64,000 nucleotides of DNA from Candidatus Foliamicus numerosus (lineage in GTDB: Bacteria > Pseudomonadota > Gammaproteobacteria > Steroidobacterales > Foliamicaceae): contig JAPYNE010000014.1 in the NCBI GenBank assembly GCA_028285945.1, forward strand, positions 67,001 to 131,000, in the 5' to 3' direction. Shown piece after piece: positions 34,506 to 51,325 of this stretch. Each line of letters opens with the position of its first letter. Within the stretch, counting starts at the first letter, position 1. Under the pieces are notes generated by a model. It was not told where the DNA came from, made no database searches, and was given only the letters and a program-made list of their open reading frames with translations. Position numbers and translations under genes: made by a program.

Positions 34506-35651
34506 CTACTCGTACGCGACCACGGCGTTGGTGCAGCGCGCGCCCACCCGGGTGCGCGACACCTCGCGCCGTTGCATCACGTCGATCAGGACAACATAGC
34601 CTTGCTCTTGCTCGACCACGCTGTTCGGCCAGTGATACACGATCGGCGGCAATCGTTCGACCACAGACACGGCGATCAGCTTGCCCCCTTCCAGCACCGC
34701 GACCTCCGGTTTGCCGGCCATGTCCAAGCCTGTCAACCCATGTATCTCCAACTCCGAGAGGACCTCGCCCGTGTCGCGGTCGCACGCACGCAGCGTCCCC
34801 AAAAGCGCATTCTAGTAGAAGAGATATATGAGCGGCTCCTCGATACGGCCCCAAGGCGGGTGCATCCCCTTGTTGTTCTCTAGGTGCCGCAGCGGCGATT
34901 TCTCGCCCGTTCGCGTGCTGATGACCTGAACCCCGCCCTTGCTCGCTTCGGCGACGACTTCACCGTCGTTGTTGACTTCTCGACCGTGGCTGGGCCAGAT
35001 CGCTGCGACATGGCTGCCATCCGGAGACCATGTCGCAGCCCTTGATATGACTGACGGCATCCCGCGCAGCACCTCCCCGGTGTCGGCATCCCACACTTGC
35101 ATGATCGCGCCGGTGTCTTTGTACAGCCCGCCATACGACACGTACAACTCGCGCCCGTCCGGCGACACGACCACCCGATAGGCTTCCCGCATGGGCTCGG
35201 CCATCATTTTCCTGCTTGGCGGCGCTTCCCCCGCGCGCGCCTTCTCAAGCAGGTTGTTCTCCCGGCTGGTGGGGAAGCGCCCCGCCACCTCGAACTCCCC
35301 GCCGCCCACGCGCAAGGATGTCACCGGCCACATGGGCGGCGACCATTTCTTGTTCATGCTGGCGACGTACAGCCGCGAGCGAACCGGATCGTAAGCAAGA
35401 TGATGAGGCGCGCCCACCCACTCAAGGGGCTCGGACACGTCCGTCAGTTGCCCGGCGAGCAGGTCCACGCGGTAGGCGCGACTTTCGCTACGGTAATCGC
35501 CGCCGCACACCACATAGGCCACGGGGAAGGTCGATGCCCCTCCTTCGCTCCACAACCACAATGCGGTCGCCGCCAGCACCGCCGCCAGCCCGCCTGCCGC
35601 TGCGGCATGCCGCATCCTCACGGCGCGCGCCAGCGCATGCCTTTTAGCCAT
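34506..35651 (-). pseudogene. Membrane-anchored beta-propeller-like gene split by an in-frame TAG
   Basis: The first 279 codons (from the ATG at 35651) begin with a signal anchor (AAGGLAAVLAATALWLW). They continue with propeller-like repeats (VVSPDGRELYVSYGG, IMQVWDADTGEVLRG, ATWSPDGSHVAA) and stop at TAG 34812-34814. The same frame continues with no further stop for 101 codons to 34506 and keeps the pattern (CDRDTGEVLSELEIHGL). A single G-to-T or C-to-T type change would explain it. It may be a pseudogene, a sequencing error or a readthrough gene. It follows the small protein gene by 7 bases. Confidence 0.65.
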
Positions 35652-35658
35652 GCTTGCC

Positions 35659-35946
35659 TCACTCCCAAGGCTTCTCCTTCATATGCTTGCGGATGGCGGC
35701 GGCGTATGCGCATCGCCTTGGATAATCCTTGCAATTTCTCTCGCCTTTGTTTCCATTTGGAGAATATATGCTCCGCCCCGTGTTGTAGCGCGAGAATGCG
35801 TCGTCCCATATGTTGTTCGGATCGCCAGCGGGATTTGATGACCATTTGTCCGCTTCACCATTGATGACTGCCAGTCGATAATTCTCGCTGAAATAAGCCT
35901 CCGCTTCGGCATAACGGTCGGCGAGGTATTGCGCGCCTTCGCTCAT
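35659..35946 (-). CDS. Small hypothetical protein, possible lysozyme-like fragment
   Basis: The frame encodes 95 residues from the ATG at 35946, with GGGAGA nicely placed before it. No signal peptide. The stretch DDAFSRYNTGRSIYSPNGNK followed by YAAAIRKHM recalls the C-terminal part of lytic transglycosylases of the VirB1 kind (YNTG...NGY), but the catalytic N-terminal half is absent. The ribosome site borders repeat copy 7. It is co-directional with, and 7 bases before, the broken propeller gene. Confidence 0.55.
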   Translation of the reverse strand: MSEGAQYLADRYAEAEAYFSENYRLAVINGEADKWSSNPAGDPNNIWDDAFSRYNTGRSIYSPNGNKGERNCKDYPRRCAYAAAIRKHMKEKPWE

Positions 35947-35960
35947 GTTCTCCCGCCAAT

Positions 35961-36026
35961 CCCCATGGATGGGTTCATGCGTCTCCCGGAGGAGGGGGCG
36001 GGATAAGGCGAGGGCCGGCAAAATCC
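35961..36026 (-). repeat. Palindromic intergenic repeat, copy 7 (half, inverted)
   Basis: Read on the minus strand: trace of the flank module (GGATTTTGCC), one arm ending CTCCGGGAG and the core ACGCATGAACCCATCCATGG. The second arm is missing. It lies between metH and the small gene at 35659, which are in the same orientation. Confidence 0.75.
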
Positions 36027-36050
36027 AACAAGCCCCCAGTGCCGGAAGGG

Positions 36051-39736
<3,686 letters not shown>

Positions 39737-39740
<4 letters not shown>

Positions 39741-40642
39741 GACGGCGGCGCCGCGGGGCTCATCCCCAGGGCCTCGAAGATCGCCGCGGGCAGCGCCGCG
39801 CGGTTCATCGTATAGAGATGAAACCGCTCAACGCCCTGCTCGGCCAGGTCCCTGACCTGGTCCACGGAGAAGCGCCGGGCGATGCGCCCGCCCGCCTCGC
39901 TGTCGCCATCCACCTTATCGAAGCGATTCTTCAGCGCTTGCGGCACTTCCACATGCGTCTTGCCCGCAAAAGAGAAGACCTGCCGGACGCTGTACAAAGG
40001 CATGATGCCCGGCGCCAGCCGGTCGCCGATTCCCGCGGCCGCGAAGGCGTCCCGCAGCCGGTAGAACCTGCTGTTGTCCAGAAAGAACTGGGTAATGGCC
40101 AAGTCGGCCCCGGCGTCGAGTTTGCGCTTCACGAACTCCGCATGCCGGGCCAAGGCCGCCTTGTCGCCTCCCGAATGCTCGGGATGCGCGCCCACGATCA
40201 CTTCCCGAATGCCAAGCGCCTTCAGGTCGGCGATCATTTCCAGGGTTGATTCGTAGCCATAATCGCGGGCCGCGCCGGGCACGCCGGCGGCGGGAATATC
40301 GCCGCGCAGCGCAATCATTCGCGTCACGCCCTCGGCCAGATACGCCCGCACGATTTCCCGCACCTCGTCGCGCGTATGCGTAATGTGCGTGAGATGGGGG
40401 GCGCAGTCCATCCCGTAATCGCGGCGGATCCGCCGCACCCAGTTGGCTGTCCCCTCGCGGGTCGAGCCTCCGGCTCCATAAGACACAGTGCAGAACAGCG
40501 GGCCGTAGGGAATCAGCGCATCCAGCGTTTTGGCGAGGCGCAGCGCCATCTCCTCCGAGCGCGGCGGAAAATACTCCAGCGAAATTCGGGGGTGAGGTTT
40601 CATGGCTTTGGGGGCGTGGACATTTAGGGCAGCGCGCATCAT
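39737..40642 (-). CDS. metF: Methylenetetrahydrofolate reductase
   Basis: The protein has 301 residues from the ATG at 40642, which has an excellent AAGGAG site and so is preferred to the longer frame from 40693. MTHFR marks: [12 protein letters not shown] at the N-terminus with the catalytic glutamate, [40 protein letters not shown] and [16 protein letters not shown]. It reduces methylene-THF to methyl-THF with FAD and feeds MetH, whose gene overlaps this one by four bases. Confidence 0.95.
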
Positions 40643-40730
40643 ACTCACTCCTTCGCCAATCTGAACGCGCGGCTCCCCTGCACAGCCTTGCACAGGCCCC
40701 GGTCGCCGCCAGACAGTTCGCTAGCCGCCC

Positions 40731-41957
40731 ATGTCCACGTCCGCATTATCCACGCCCGCGTACCGACGCTTTCTGATCGGCAGCACGGTCACCACGCACG
40801 GCTTGTGGATTTTCCGCCTCGCGCTATCCTGGCAGGCATGGCTGCTGACGGAATCGGAGTTCTTCGTGGCCGCCGTGGCTTTCGCCACCTATTTCCCGGT
40901 GGCCTTGCTGGGGCCGGTGTTCGGCGCCTTCGCGGACCGCTGGGACCGGCGCAAGTCCGCCCAGGTTTTCAATCTGCTCAATATCGCCAATACCGCCAGC
41001 CTGTTCCTGCTGGCGGGCCTGGGCTGGATGACGCCCGCAGCGCTTTTTACGCTGGCCTTGTGCTTCGGAATCTGCAGCGGCGGCTACACCCCCATGCGCC
41101 TGGCGATACTGGCGAACCTGGTTCCTTCGATGCAGCTGGCCAGCGCCGTGGGGCTGGGCGCGGTGAGCTTCAATATCGCCCGGGTGATCGGACCCGTGCT
41201 GGGCGGCTACATCATCAAGCTGTTCGGAACGGCGGCCGCATTCGGCGTCAGCTCGGTCACGTTCCTGGGAATGGCCTGGGTGCTGTGGGGATTGAAGCTG
41301 CAGCCTGTCGCCCGCAAGCTTGAGCGCGAGATCGGGCTGGCGCGCATGCTGCGCGACGGCATCCGCTATACCTTCCGGCAGCCCGCGATCTTCTTCTACC
41401 TTTTCCTGGTGCTGATTGGCGCCACCTTCGGCCGCGCCATCTTCGAGTTGATGGCCCCGTTCGCGGACGAGGTGTTCAATCGCGGCAGCGACGGCATGTC
41501 GCAGCTCATTTCCGCCTTCGGCGTGGGCGCGATCGCGGGCGGGTTTTGGGTGGCCCGAGTCAGGAACCTGGAGCTTCTGCGGCGCTCGGCGGCGGTCTGC
41601 GCCGCGCTCACGGGCCTGTTCATCATTTCCTTCGGATTGACCGGCGAATTCTGGATTGCGATGCTGCAACTGCCGCTGCTGGGCTTGGTGCTCACAGTGT
41701 GCGGCGTAGGCTCGCAAACGCTCACGCAGGCGGTGGTGGACGAAAACTACCGCGGCCGGGTTATGAGCCTTTGGAGCACGGTGGCCTTCGGCGGCGTGGC
41801 CCTCGGCAGCACGGCCTTGGGCGGATGGGCCGATTCCATCGGCCTCACCACCGCCACCGTGTACTGGGGCATGGTGGCGGCGGGCCTCGGGCTGATCGTC
41901 ATCCTGCTGCTCAAGCGCATCCCCGCCCCCCAAATCGCCTCCTCCCCCACAAGCTGA
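40731..41957 (+). CDS. MFS transporter, EntS/DHA-type exporter
   Basis: The frame encodes 408 residues with about twelve membrane segments. The loop between helices 2 and 3 has GPVFGAFADRWDRRK, the MFS motif A. The later FELMAPFADEVFNRGSDG and VVDENYRGRVMSLWS stretches match the drug/siderophore-exporter branch (MFS_3, EntS-like). The substrate is unknown. It is divergent from metF with 88 bases between. The gene ends where a truncated nucleotidyltransferase gene begins on the other strand. Confidence 0.88.
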   Translation: MSTSALSTPAYRRFLIGSTVTTHGLWIFRLALSWQAWLLTESEFFVAAVAFATYFPVALLGPVFGAFADRWDRRKSAQVFNLLNIANTASLFLLAGLGWMTPAALFTLALCFGICSGGYTPMRLAILANLVPSMQLASAVGLGAVSFNIARVIGPVLGGYIIKLFGTAAAFGVSSVTFLGMAWVLWGLKLQPVARKLEREIGLARMLRDGIRYTFRQPAIFFYLFLVLIGATFGRAIFELMAPFADEVFNRGSDGMSQLISAFGVGAIAGGFWVARVRNLELLRRSAAVCAALTGLFIISFGLTGEFWIAMLQLPLLGLVLTVCGVGSQTLTQAVVDENYRGRVMSLWSTVAFGGVALGSTALGGWADSIGLTTATVYWGMVAAGLGLIVILLLKRIPAPQIASSPTS

Positions 41958-42034
41958 ATGCCCTTGCGCAGTATCTCTCGAACGATCGTCCAATGACCCG
42001 GTTGAAGATCGAAGCGCGGCGGCGGGGTGCTCAT
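41958..42034 (-). pseudogene. Truncated nucleotidyltransferase (HI0073/MntA type), first ~25 codons
   Basis: The frame opens with MSTPPPRFDLQPGHWTIVRE then ILRK, the standard start of minimal nucleotidyltransferases of the HI0073/MntA group. Similarity then stops and the frame runs into the opposite strand of the MFS gene, so the catalytic GSRARG and DLDL motifs are missing. The start overlaps the upstream partner gene stop as ATGA, the normal arrangement of a two-gene module. Confidence 0.6.
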
Positions 42035-42460
42035 GCGAGGCGTTTCCGCAACTGGTCGCGCAGATAGGCCGCTTCTTCGATGAAGCGCGGAATGGCCTCC
42101 ACCACCAGGATCGCGGCATCCTCGGCGTAGGCATGGCTCGTTCGCACGCGTGTCTCGCGGAAGCGGCGCCAGTCCGACCAGCCCCCTAGCAGCAGGCCCT
42201 GCTCGTTCGCTGTGCGTATCATGTCCTGGAATGCCATCTCGTCGAACTGCTCAGGGCTCGCGGAGACGTATTCGAGATAGCGCTTCAGCGCCTTGTGCGC
42301 AAGCTCGTAGGTGAACTCGAAACGCTGAATCAAGCCGTCGCGGATTCTGGATATCGCTGGTGTCTTCGCGGTGCCGCGCCAGCCCTTCTTCAAGACGCCG
42401 GAGCGCGCGCTCGAAAAGTTCAGTTACAGGCGCCGCCGTGTCTTCTCCGCGCATGGGCAA
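42031..42460 (-). pseudogene. Frameshifted HI0074-type nucleotidyltransferase-binding protein
   Basis: The N-terminal half (VTELFERALRRLEEGLARHR) lies in one frame from the ATG at 42460. The C-terminal half (IRDGLIQRFEFTYELAHKAL, DWRRFRETRVRTSHAYAED) lies in another. A one-base shift near 42345-42355 joins them into a normal HI0074-like protein of about 140 residues. With its partner also truncated, this is a decayed toxin-antitoxin-like module. A sequencing error could explain the shift but not the partner loss. Confidence 0.65.
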
Positions 42461-42596
42461 TACTGTAGGCTAGCAAAGCAACGCTATCAACCAAAGCGCG
42501 CCCGGATGAACGCTGCTTAATAGACATCAATGCGCTGTTGCATGTTCAAGGCTGATTCGTCCGGCAAACAAGCGCGCGTCCGGCGAGGAATCTGTA

Positions 42597-45500
42597 ATGC
42601 CTAGTGAAGCTTACCGCGACTTTGCGCATTTCTTCCAAGCGCTGAGTGATGAAGGCGAGGCGTACGAGTGGCAGAAAAAGCTGTGCGTTCCCAAATCCTG
42701 CGGTAACCGAATGATTCGAATCCCAACAGGATTCGGCAAGACTTTAGGTGTGCTAGCTGTATGGCTTTGGCACCGCGTTCTTAATGGTGACGAACGCTGG
42801 CCCCGTCGGCTGATTTGGTGTCTGCCGATGCGAGTGCTTGTTGAGCAGACGGAAAACGCGATCCAATCGGCGCTTCAATGTCTCGGATTGTTATGGGATG
42901 GAAAAGCCGCTCACGAAGGCAAGGTCGGCGTTCATCGGCTCATGGGTGGCGCAGATGCCGGCCAGTGGCATCTGTATCCTGAATGCGACACGGTGCTGAT
43001 TGGCACGCAGGATATGCTGCTCTCCCGTGCTTTGAACCGCGGCTATGCCAGCCCTAGAGCGCGGTGGCCCATGGAGTTCGGGCTGCTGAACCAAGATGCC
43101 CTATGGGTGATGGACGAAGTGCAGTTGATGGATGTCGGCCTTGCGACCTCGGGTCAGCTACAGGTATTTCGGAACGAGGATCAAGCGGCCGGAAAGTCGC
43201 TTCGGCCCTGCTTCACATGGTGGATGAGCGCCACGTTGCAGCGCACTTGGTTGAAGAAAAGCCCGGACACGAATGATTTGGTTGAAGAGCTAGCTGGGCA
43301 TACGCACCGCATCGGACCCGAGAGTCGGACGGGGCATCTATGGGATGATGTCAACAAGCCTTTAGAGATTATTCAGCTTCGCGATGCGAAAGCGCTTGCT
43401 CAGGCTGTATCTAAACGCCACCAAGACTGTGGCCACGGCAGTGCAGGTCCAACGCTGGTTGTGCTTAACACAGTGCAGCGAGCGGTCGATGTTTGGAAGG
43501 CGCTTAAACGAGACAAGGCATTGAAGGGCGCCAGCACGGATATTCGTTTGGTTCACAGTCGGTTCCGCCCCGCCGAACGGCAAGCATGGCGCAAAGAATT
43601 TCTCAATCGCGAAGCCTGCGCCATAGGAACGGACCGCATTATTGTCTCCACACAAGTGGTTGAAGCCGGTGTCGATATTTCGGCCTCTCTTCTGGTTACA
43701 GAGCTCACACCGTGGCCAAGTCTGGTCCAACGGTTCGGTCGTTGTGCGCGATGGGGAGGTGCTGGCCAAGTCGTCGTTGCGGATTTCAATTACGGTAACG
43801 ACAAAAAAGCTGCTCCCTACTCAGTGGATGAGCTCGGCGCCTCGCGTGATGCCCTCGGTAAATTGCAGGATGTTGGGCCTTTGCATCTCGAACACTTTGA
43901 GGAAGAGCACGAGGATTTGCTGCCACGCCTCTATCCATATGCGCCGGCGCATTTGCTGCTCCGGCACGAACTAGATGAGTTGTTCGATACATCGCCCGAT
44001 TTATCGGGAGCGGACATCGATATCAGCCGCTTCATTCGTTCCGGCGACGAACGCGATGTGCAGGTGTTCTGGGCTGAGATAGGCGGAGACGGTCCGTTGT
44101 CGAGCATGAAACCGATACGGGATGAGCTTTGCGGCGTGCCCTTCATCAAGGCCCGCAGATGGTTGTTCGAGCGAAAGTCCGAGAGCTTGAAGCCAGAGGT
44201 TCGCGCATGGACCTGGGATTGGCTGGAGCGTGAATGGCGCGTGGCCAACCAACGCGATATTTACCCCGGACAGACCTTGCTTGTTGAGAGTGGCACAGGA
44301 GGATATCGCTACGACTCCGGCTGGGACCCGCGTTCCGGCGAGGCGGTTAAACCCTTGCAGGTGGCACAGGATGCAAATTGGGTTAGTCGTCCTTGCTGGA
44401 GGCGTGACGGCGATGGCTGGCATCCCGGTGAACGGCAGGTGCGCAAACTCCCGCCCGAAGATCACGCTGATGCAGCTGAGGAAGACGAATCGCTAAGCGT
44501 TACTGACGGCTGGCAAACCATTGCGACTCACGGTCTGTTGGTCGGCATGGAGGCTGAGCGCATTGCGTCCAGGGTCGTGCCATCAAAGGCGTGGTTGCTG
44601 CATTTGGCCGGGCGTTGGCACGACCTCGGGAAAGCGCACCCTGCATTTCAGGGTTCCATCCAAGCCGACAATCGTCCCGCACGGGACGACATTGCCAAGG
44701 CGCCCGATATCGCTTGGCCGTGCGGCGCAAGCAACATGTACCGTATCGACGTTGCTGACCAGCGACGCGGTTTCCGCCATGAACTGGCCAGCACGCTTGG
44801 CCTGTTCGGCGTGCTCCAAAGGCATCGACCGCGGCATCAAGCGTTGCTTGGCCCTTGGAGCGAATGGTTTGATGCCATGCCAAGGGCCCATGCAAGTGAT
44901 GATTGTTCAAGCGAAGAGGATGCTGCCGAGGCTACCGCTGTCGAACGGGAAATTCTGGATCTTGATGCCGCCGAATTCGATCTGCTCGCTTATCTCGTTT
45001 GCGCCCACCACGGCAAGGTGCGCATGACTTGGCACGCGAGCCCCGCCGATCAAAAGTCGGAGGACCGGCTGCTGCGCATTCGCGGCGTGCGGGAGGGCGA
45101 CGTTCTACCGCCGTTGCCGCTGGCTGCCGCCGATGGTGGATTCCACAACCTTCCAGCCACTTCCCTCGATTTAGCGCCTTCACAAGCGGGCTTGAATGCC
45201 CGGACCGGCAGGAGCTGGACCGAGCGAGTATTGAATCTTGTCGAACGTTTTGGGCCGTTCACGCTGGCATGGCTGGAAGCCCTGTTGCGTTCCGCCGATC
45301 AGCGGGCGTCTTTACGAAGTGGTGCGGATAAACTATTACAGGAACAGGGGAAACACGATGTCGGACATAGCTTGGATAAAAGCCATAGAGCACTGGCGCA
45401 GCCTGCCGCTGGAGGAGCGCCGCCGCCGCCACTTGGAGGCGATTCCCCGCCATGTGGCCAATTCCATGGCGATGGAAGGCGAACCAGTGGACGAGGCATG

Positions 45501-46104
45501 GATACGGGAACGACTCGCCCGCCGCATTCAGCAACGCGCTACATTGAAACCTCCGTTGGAGTCTTGAGCTATGGCGAGCTCGCGCCTCTGCTCGCGGATC
45601 GAGTCGTCGATGCCGAACTCACAATTTTCGACCGCAAGTATGCGGACCTGTCGTTTTGCGACTTTGTCCTTGAAATCCACCGCAACATTTGCGCGGACTT
45701 GATTCCGAAGATCGCGGGGCGCTGGCGTCTTCGCGATGTTCAAGTCGGCAAGCATATAGCGCCACCGCACTGGCAGGTGCCCATGCTGATGCGCAACTAT
45801 GCTGCGGATCTCGAAGCACGATTGGCGCAATCGAAAGAAAATCCCCGCGAACGGCTGGTTGATAACCTTGCTTTTGCAGAAGGTCGCCTGCTGCACATCC
45901 ATCCGTTTGAGGATTTCAATGGTCGTGTCTCTCGCCTCTTTTTGATCGAATTGCTATACCGGCTGGAGCTGCCGGTCATTGATCCTGCGGCCTCATCTCC
46001 CGAAGATGCGAAGCGATACTTCGAGGCTTTGCATGCGTATGACCGTAATGATCCGCAGCCTCTGTCCGCTATCTGGCAGGACCGCCTCGCGCAGGTTCTC
46101 CACG

Positions 46105-46121
<17 letters not shown>
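42597..46121 (+). CDS. cas3: Cas3 helicase-nuclease (type I-G), frame continues into a Fic domain
   Basis: The frame is open for 1174 codons from an ATG with a good GAGGAA site. Residues 1-550 are a superfamily 2 helicase: RIPTGFGKT (41-49), VMDEVQLMD near 172, WWMSATLQR near 217, and QRFGRCARWG near 383. An HD nuclease follows at about 660-830 (HLAGRWHDLGKAHPAF, CAHHGK), the helicase-then-HD order of type I-G. Cas3 homology ends near residue 903 (about 45305). The next 65 codons are proline-rich and overlap the antitoxin gene in another frame. Then the Fic domain follows in the same frame. Whether a Cas3-Fic fusion is made is open. Confidence 0.88.
45358..45567 (+). CDS. Class I Fic antitoxin (VbhA-like) nested in the cas3-fic frame
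   Basis: The frame encodes 69 residues from an ATG preceded by AGGGGA. The protein is helical and charged, and contains SMAMEG (residues 36-41). That fits the (S/T)xxxE(G/N) inhibitory motif that antitoxins insert into the ATP site of Fic enzymes. It lies in the register one base on from the cas3-fic frame and overlaps the likely fic start at 45498. Upstream overlap of antitoxin and toxin is the usual layout of class I Fic modules. Confidence 0.75.
   Translation: MSDIAWIKAIEHWRSLPLEERRRRHLEAIPRHVANSMAMEGEPVDEAWIRERLARRIQQRATLKPPLES
45498..46121 (+). CDS. Fic-domain toxin/AMPylase between cas3 and csx17
   Basis: If translated alone from the ATG at 45498 the protein has 207 residues. The Fic core LHIHPFEDFNGRVSRLFLIE lies near residue 133. 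It keeps the catalytic histidine, the acidic residue, the asparagine and the arginines of HxFx(D/E)GNGRxxR, with phenylalanine in place of the first glycine. Upstream, FCDFVLEIHRNICADLIPKI and WRLRDVQVG are normal Fic helices. Fic enzymes usually transfer AMP to target proteins. The stop overlaps csx17 by 17 bases, so it is locked into the cas operon. Confidence 0.8.
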
Positions 46122-49583
<3,462 letters not shown>

Positions 49584-49588
49584 TCTTC

Positions 49589-51241
49589 ATGCCGTTGTCG
49601 CTCGCTTTCCGGTTTCTTGCCGGACGTTACCACGCTACCCCATTCGGTCACCATGTCAACGAAGGGCTGATCGAATGGCCGCCTTCTCCATGGCGACTCC
49701 TGCGCGCACTGATCTCTGTCGGCTACACATCCGGCGCCTGGAATGAAGCCGGCCCACCGCCAGCGGCTCGCAGGCTGTTTGAAAATCTGTCCTCCGAATT
49801 ACCCCACTACAGGCTTCCTCCCGCGGCTAGCGCGCATAGCCGCCACTACATGCCCGTCGGTAGTTTGGAGGGCAAGGCGAAGGTCGAGAAGACAACGCTG
49901 GTATTCGACACTTGGGCAAAAATTGAAGACCAGGAGTTGGTCGCAATCTGGCGCACTGTGCTTTTGGGAGATGACGAACTATCCATGTTGCGCCTGCTGG
50001 TCGAGCGACTGAACTACTTGGGGCGTTCGGAAAGCTGGGCCGAAGGCCGAGTAATGGGAGATGGCGAGCCGCTGCCAGAGATTAACTGCTTGCCCGAGCA
50101 GGCGGGGCAACGCCCCGGTCATGGTTGTGAGCAGATTGCTCTTCTTGCCCCCGAAAGTGCGCCTGATTTCGAGAAGTGGCGTACGGCGCGCCTCGAAGAG
50201 GCCCTCATTGATTTGCCACTGCCTGTGGGAAGGAAGCCCCCCAAAGCGCTGCTTTCCAAACGGGCCAAAGCCGAACAACCCTATCCTGCCGACCTGCTGG
50301 ACTGCTTGCATAAGGATACGACTTGGCTGCGCTCGCATGGCTGGAACCAGCCGCCCGGCAGCCGACGCGTCCTCTATTGGCGGCCAAGTGGCATACTTGC
50401 GACTCAAAGGCTGCGGCCACGATCCCAAGTTGCCGCCATGCGCGCTCGGGCTATTCTTCTCTCGATCACCAATGCAAATCGTAATGACCATGCCTTGCCG
50501 CCCGTGACGCGAACGCTGGCCCAAGCAGAAATCTTGCATCGGGCGCTTATTGGAATAGCCGGCAAGCGGTTTGGAGGGGCCACCATGGAACTGACCGGCT
50601 GCGACGATTCAGGGAATCCTCTGGACGGAGCTCATACGCATGCCCACATCGTGCCTTTGGATATGGATCAGGACGGCCACTTGGACCATGTGCTGATCTG
50701 GGCGCCAATGGGCCTTGGCAGGCGTTCCCAGAGCACGATCCGGGCAGCCAGAAAAACCTACCAGGAAGGGGGAGTGGAACCTTTGCGGCTGTCTGTCGCC
50801 GCAATGGGCGAGGTGAGCAACTTCGCTGACCTCCCCGGAAAATACGGGGCCAGCATCAGGCGAATCTGCGGTCCGGCTTCGTGTTGGCAATCTGCCACCC
50901 CTTTCGTTCCTGTCAGATACCTGAAAAAACGCGGGAAGAACACACTGCGGGGGCAGATTCTGGCCGAGTTGGGTTCCCGGGGCTTGCCTGAGCCAGTAGC
51001 AGTGCATCAATTTGCCCCCAACAGGGGCACGGCTACGCAGCACGGGGCGGGCCCTTGGGGCCAAGAAAGCGACTTTAGACAGTTTCGGCATTTTGTGTTG
51101 TCACGCCGCCCGAATCGTCCGCAACCTCCGGTTCCTCTAGGTTTTTCGATAGGACTAGAGTTCAGCAGGCCCGTTGAAGGCCCGTTGGCGATCGGGTACG
51201 GATCGCACTACGGTTTGGGCTTGTTTCAGTGTGTTGAATAG
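49589..51241 (+). CDS. csb2: Csb2 (Cas5-Cas6 fusion of type I-G, GSU0054 family)
   Basis: The frame encodes 550 residues. It starts with MPLSLAFRFLAGRYHATPFG, then VNEGLIEWPPSPWRLLRALI, the N-terminal signature of GSU0054. The middle has THAHIVPLDMDQDGHLDHVL with conserved histidines, and the C-terminus ends GPLAIGYGSHYGLGLF, a glycine-rich loop as in Cas6 proteins. Csb2 is thought to process crRNA and cap its 5' end. It is the last gene of the operon; cas4-cas1 and cas2, which usually follow, are absent. Confidence 0.88.
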   Translation: MPLSLAFRFLAGRYHATPFGHHVNEGLIEWPPSPWRLLRALISVGYTSGAWNEAGPPPAARRLFENLSSELPHYRLPPAASAHSRHYMPVGSLEGKAKVEKTTLVFDTWAKIEDQELVAIWRTVLLGDDELSMLRLLVERLNYLGRSESWAEGRVMGDGEPLPEINCLPEQAGQRPGHGCEQIALLAPESAPDFEKWRTARLEEALIDLPLPVGRKPPKALLSKRAKAEQPYPADLLDCLHKDTTWLRSHGWNQPPGSRRVLYWRPSGILATQRLRPRSQVAAMRARAILLSITNANRNDHALPPVTRTLAQAEILHRALIGIAGKRFGGATMELTGCDDSGNPLDGAHTHAHIVPLDMDQDGHLDHVLIWAPMGLGRRSQSTIRAARKTYQEGGVEPLRLSVAAMGEVSNFADLPGKYGASIRRICGPASCWQSATPFVPVRYLKKRGKNTLRGQILAELGSRGLPEPVAVHQFAPNRGTATQHGAGPWGQESDFRQFRHFVLSRRPNRPQPPVPLGFSIGLEFSRPVEGPLAIGYGSHYGLGLFQCVE

Positions 51242-51325
51242 CGACCGAGGCTACGGCAGCACACTCCTGTGGCAGTGCTTCTGATTGCCTCTTCCCCGTC
51301 AGTCGTGGCACGGAGAGGCGCTCGG

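Noticed and set aside
40643-40730. Riboswitch (B12 or SAM) for metF-metH
   Set aside because: Only 88 bases lie between metF and the MFS gene, with no recognisable B12-box or SAM-box core.
42461-42596. Possible CRISPR array or leader upstream of cas3
   Set aside because: No repeated unit with spacers is present in these 136 bases, nor in 51242-51330 after csb2.
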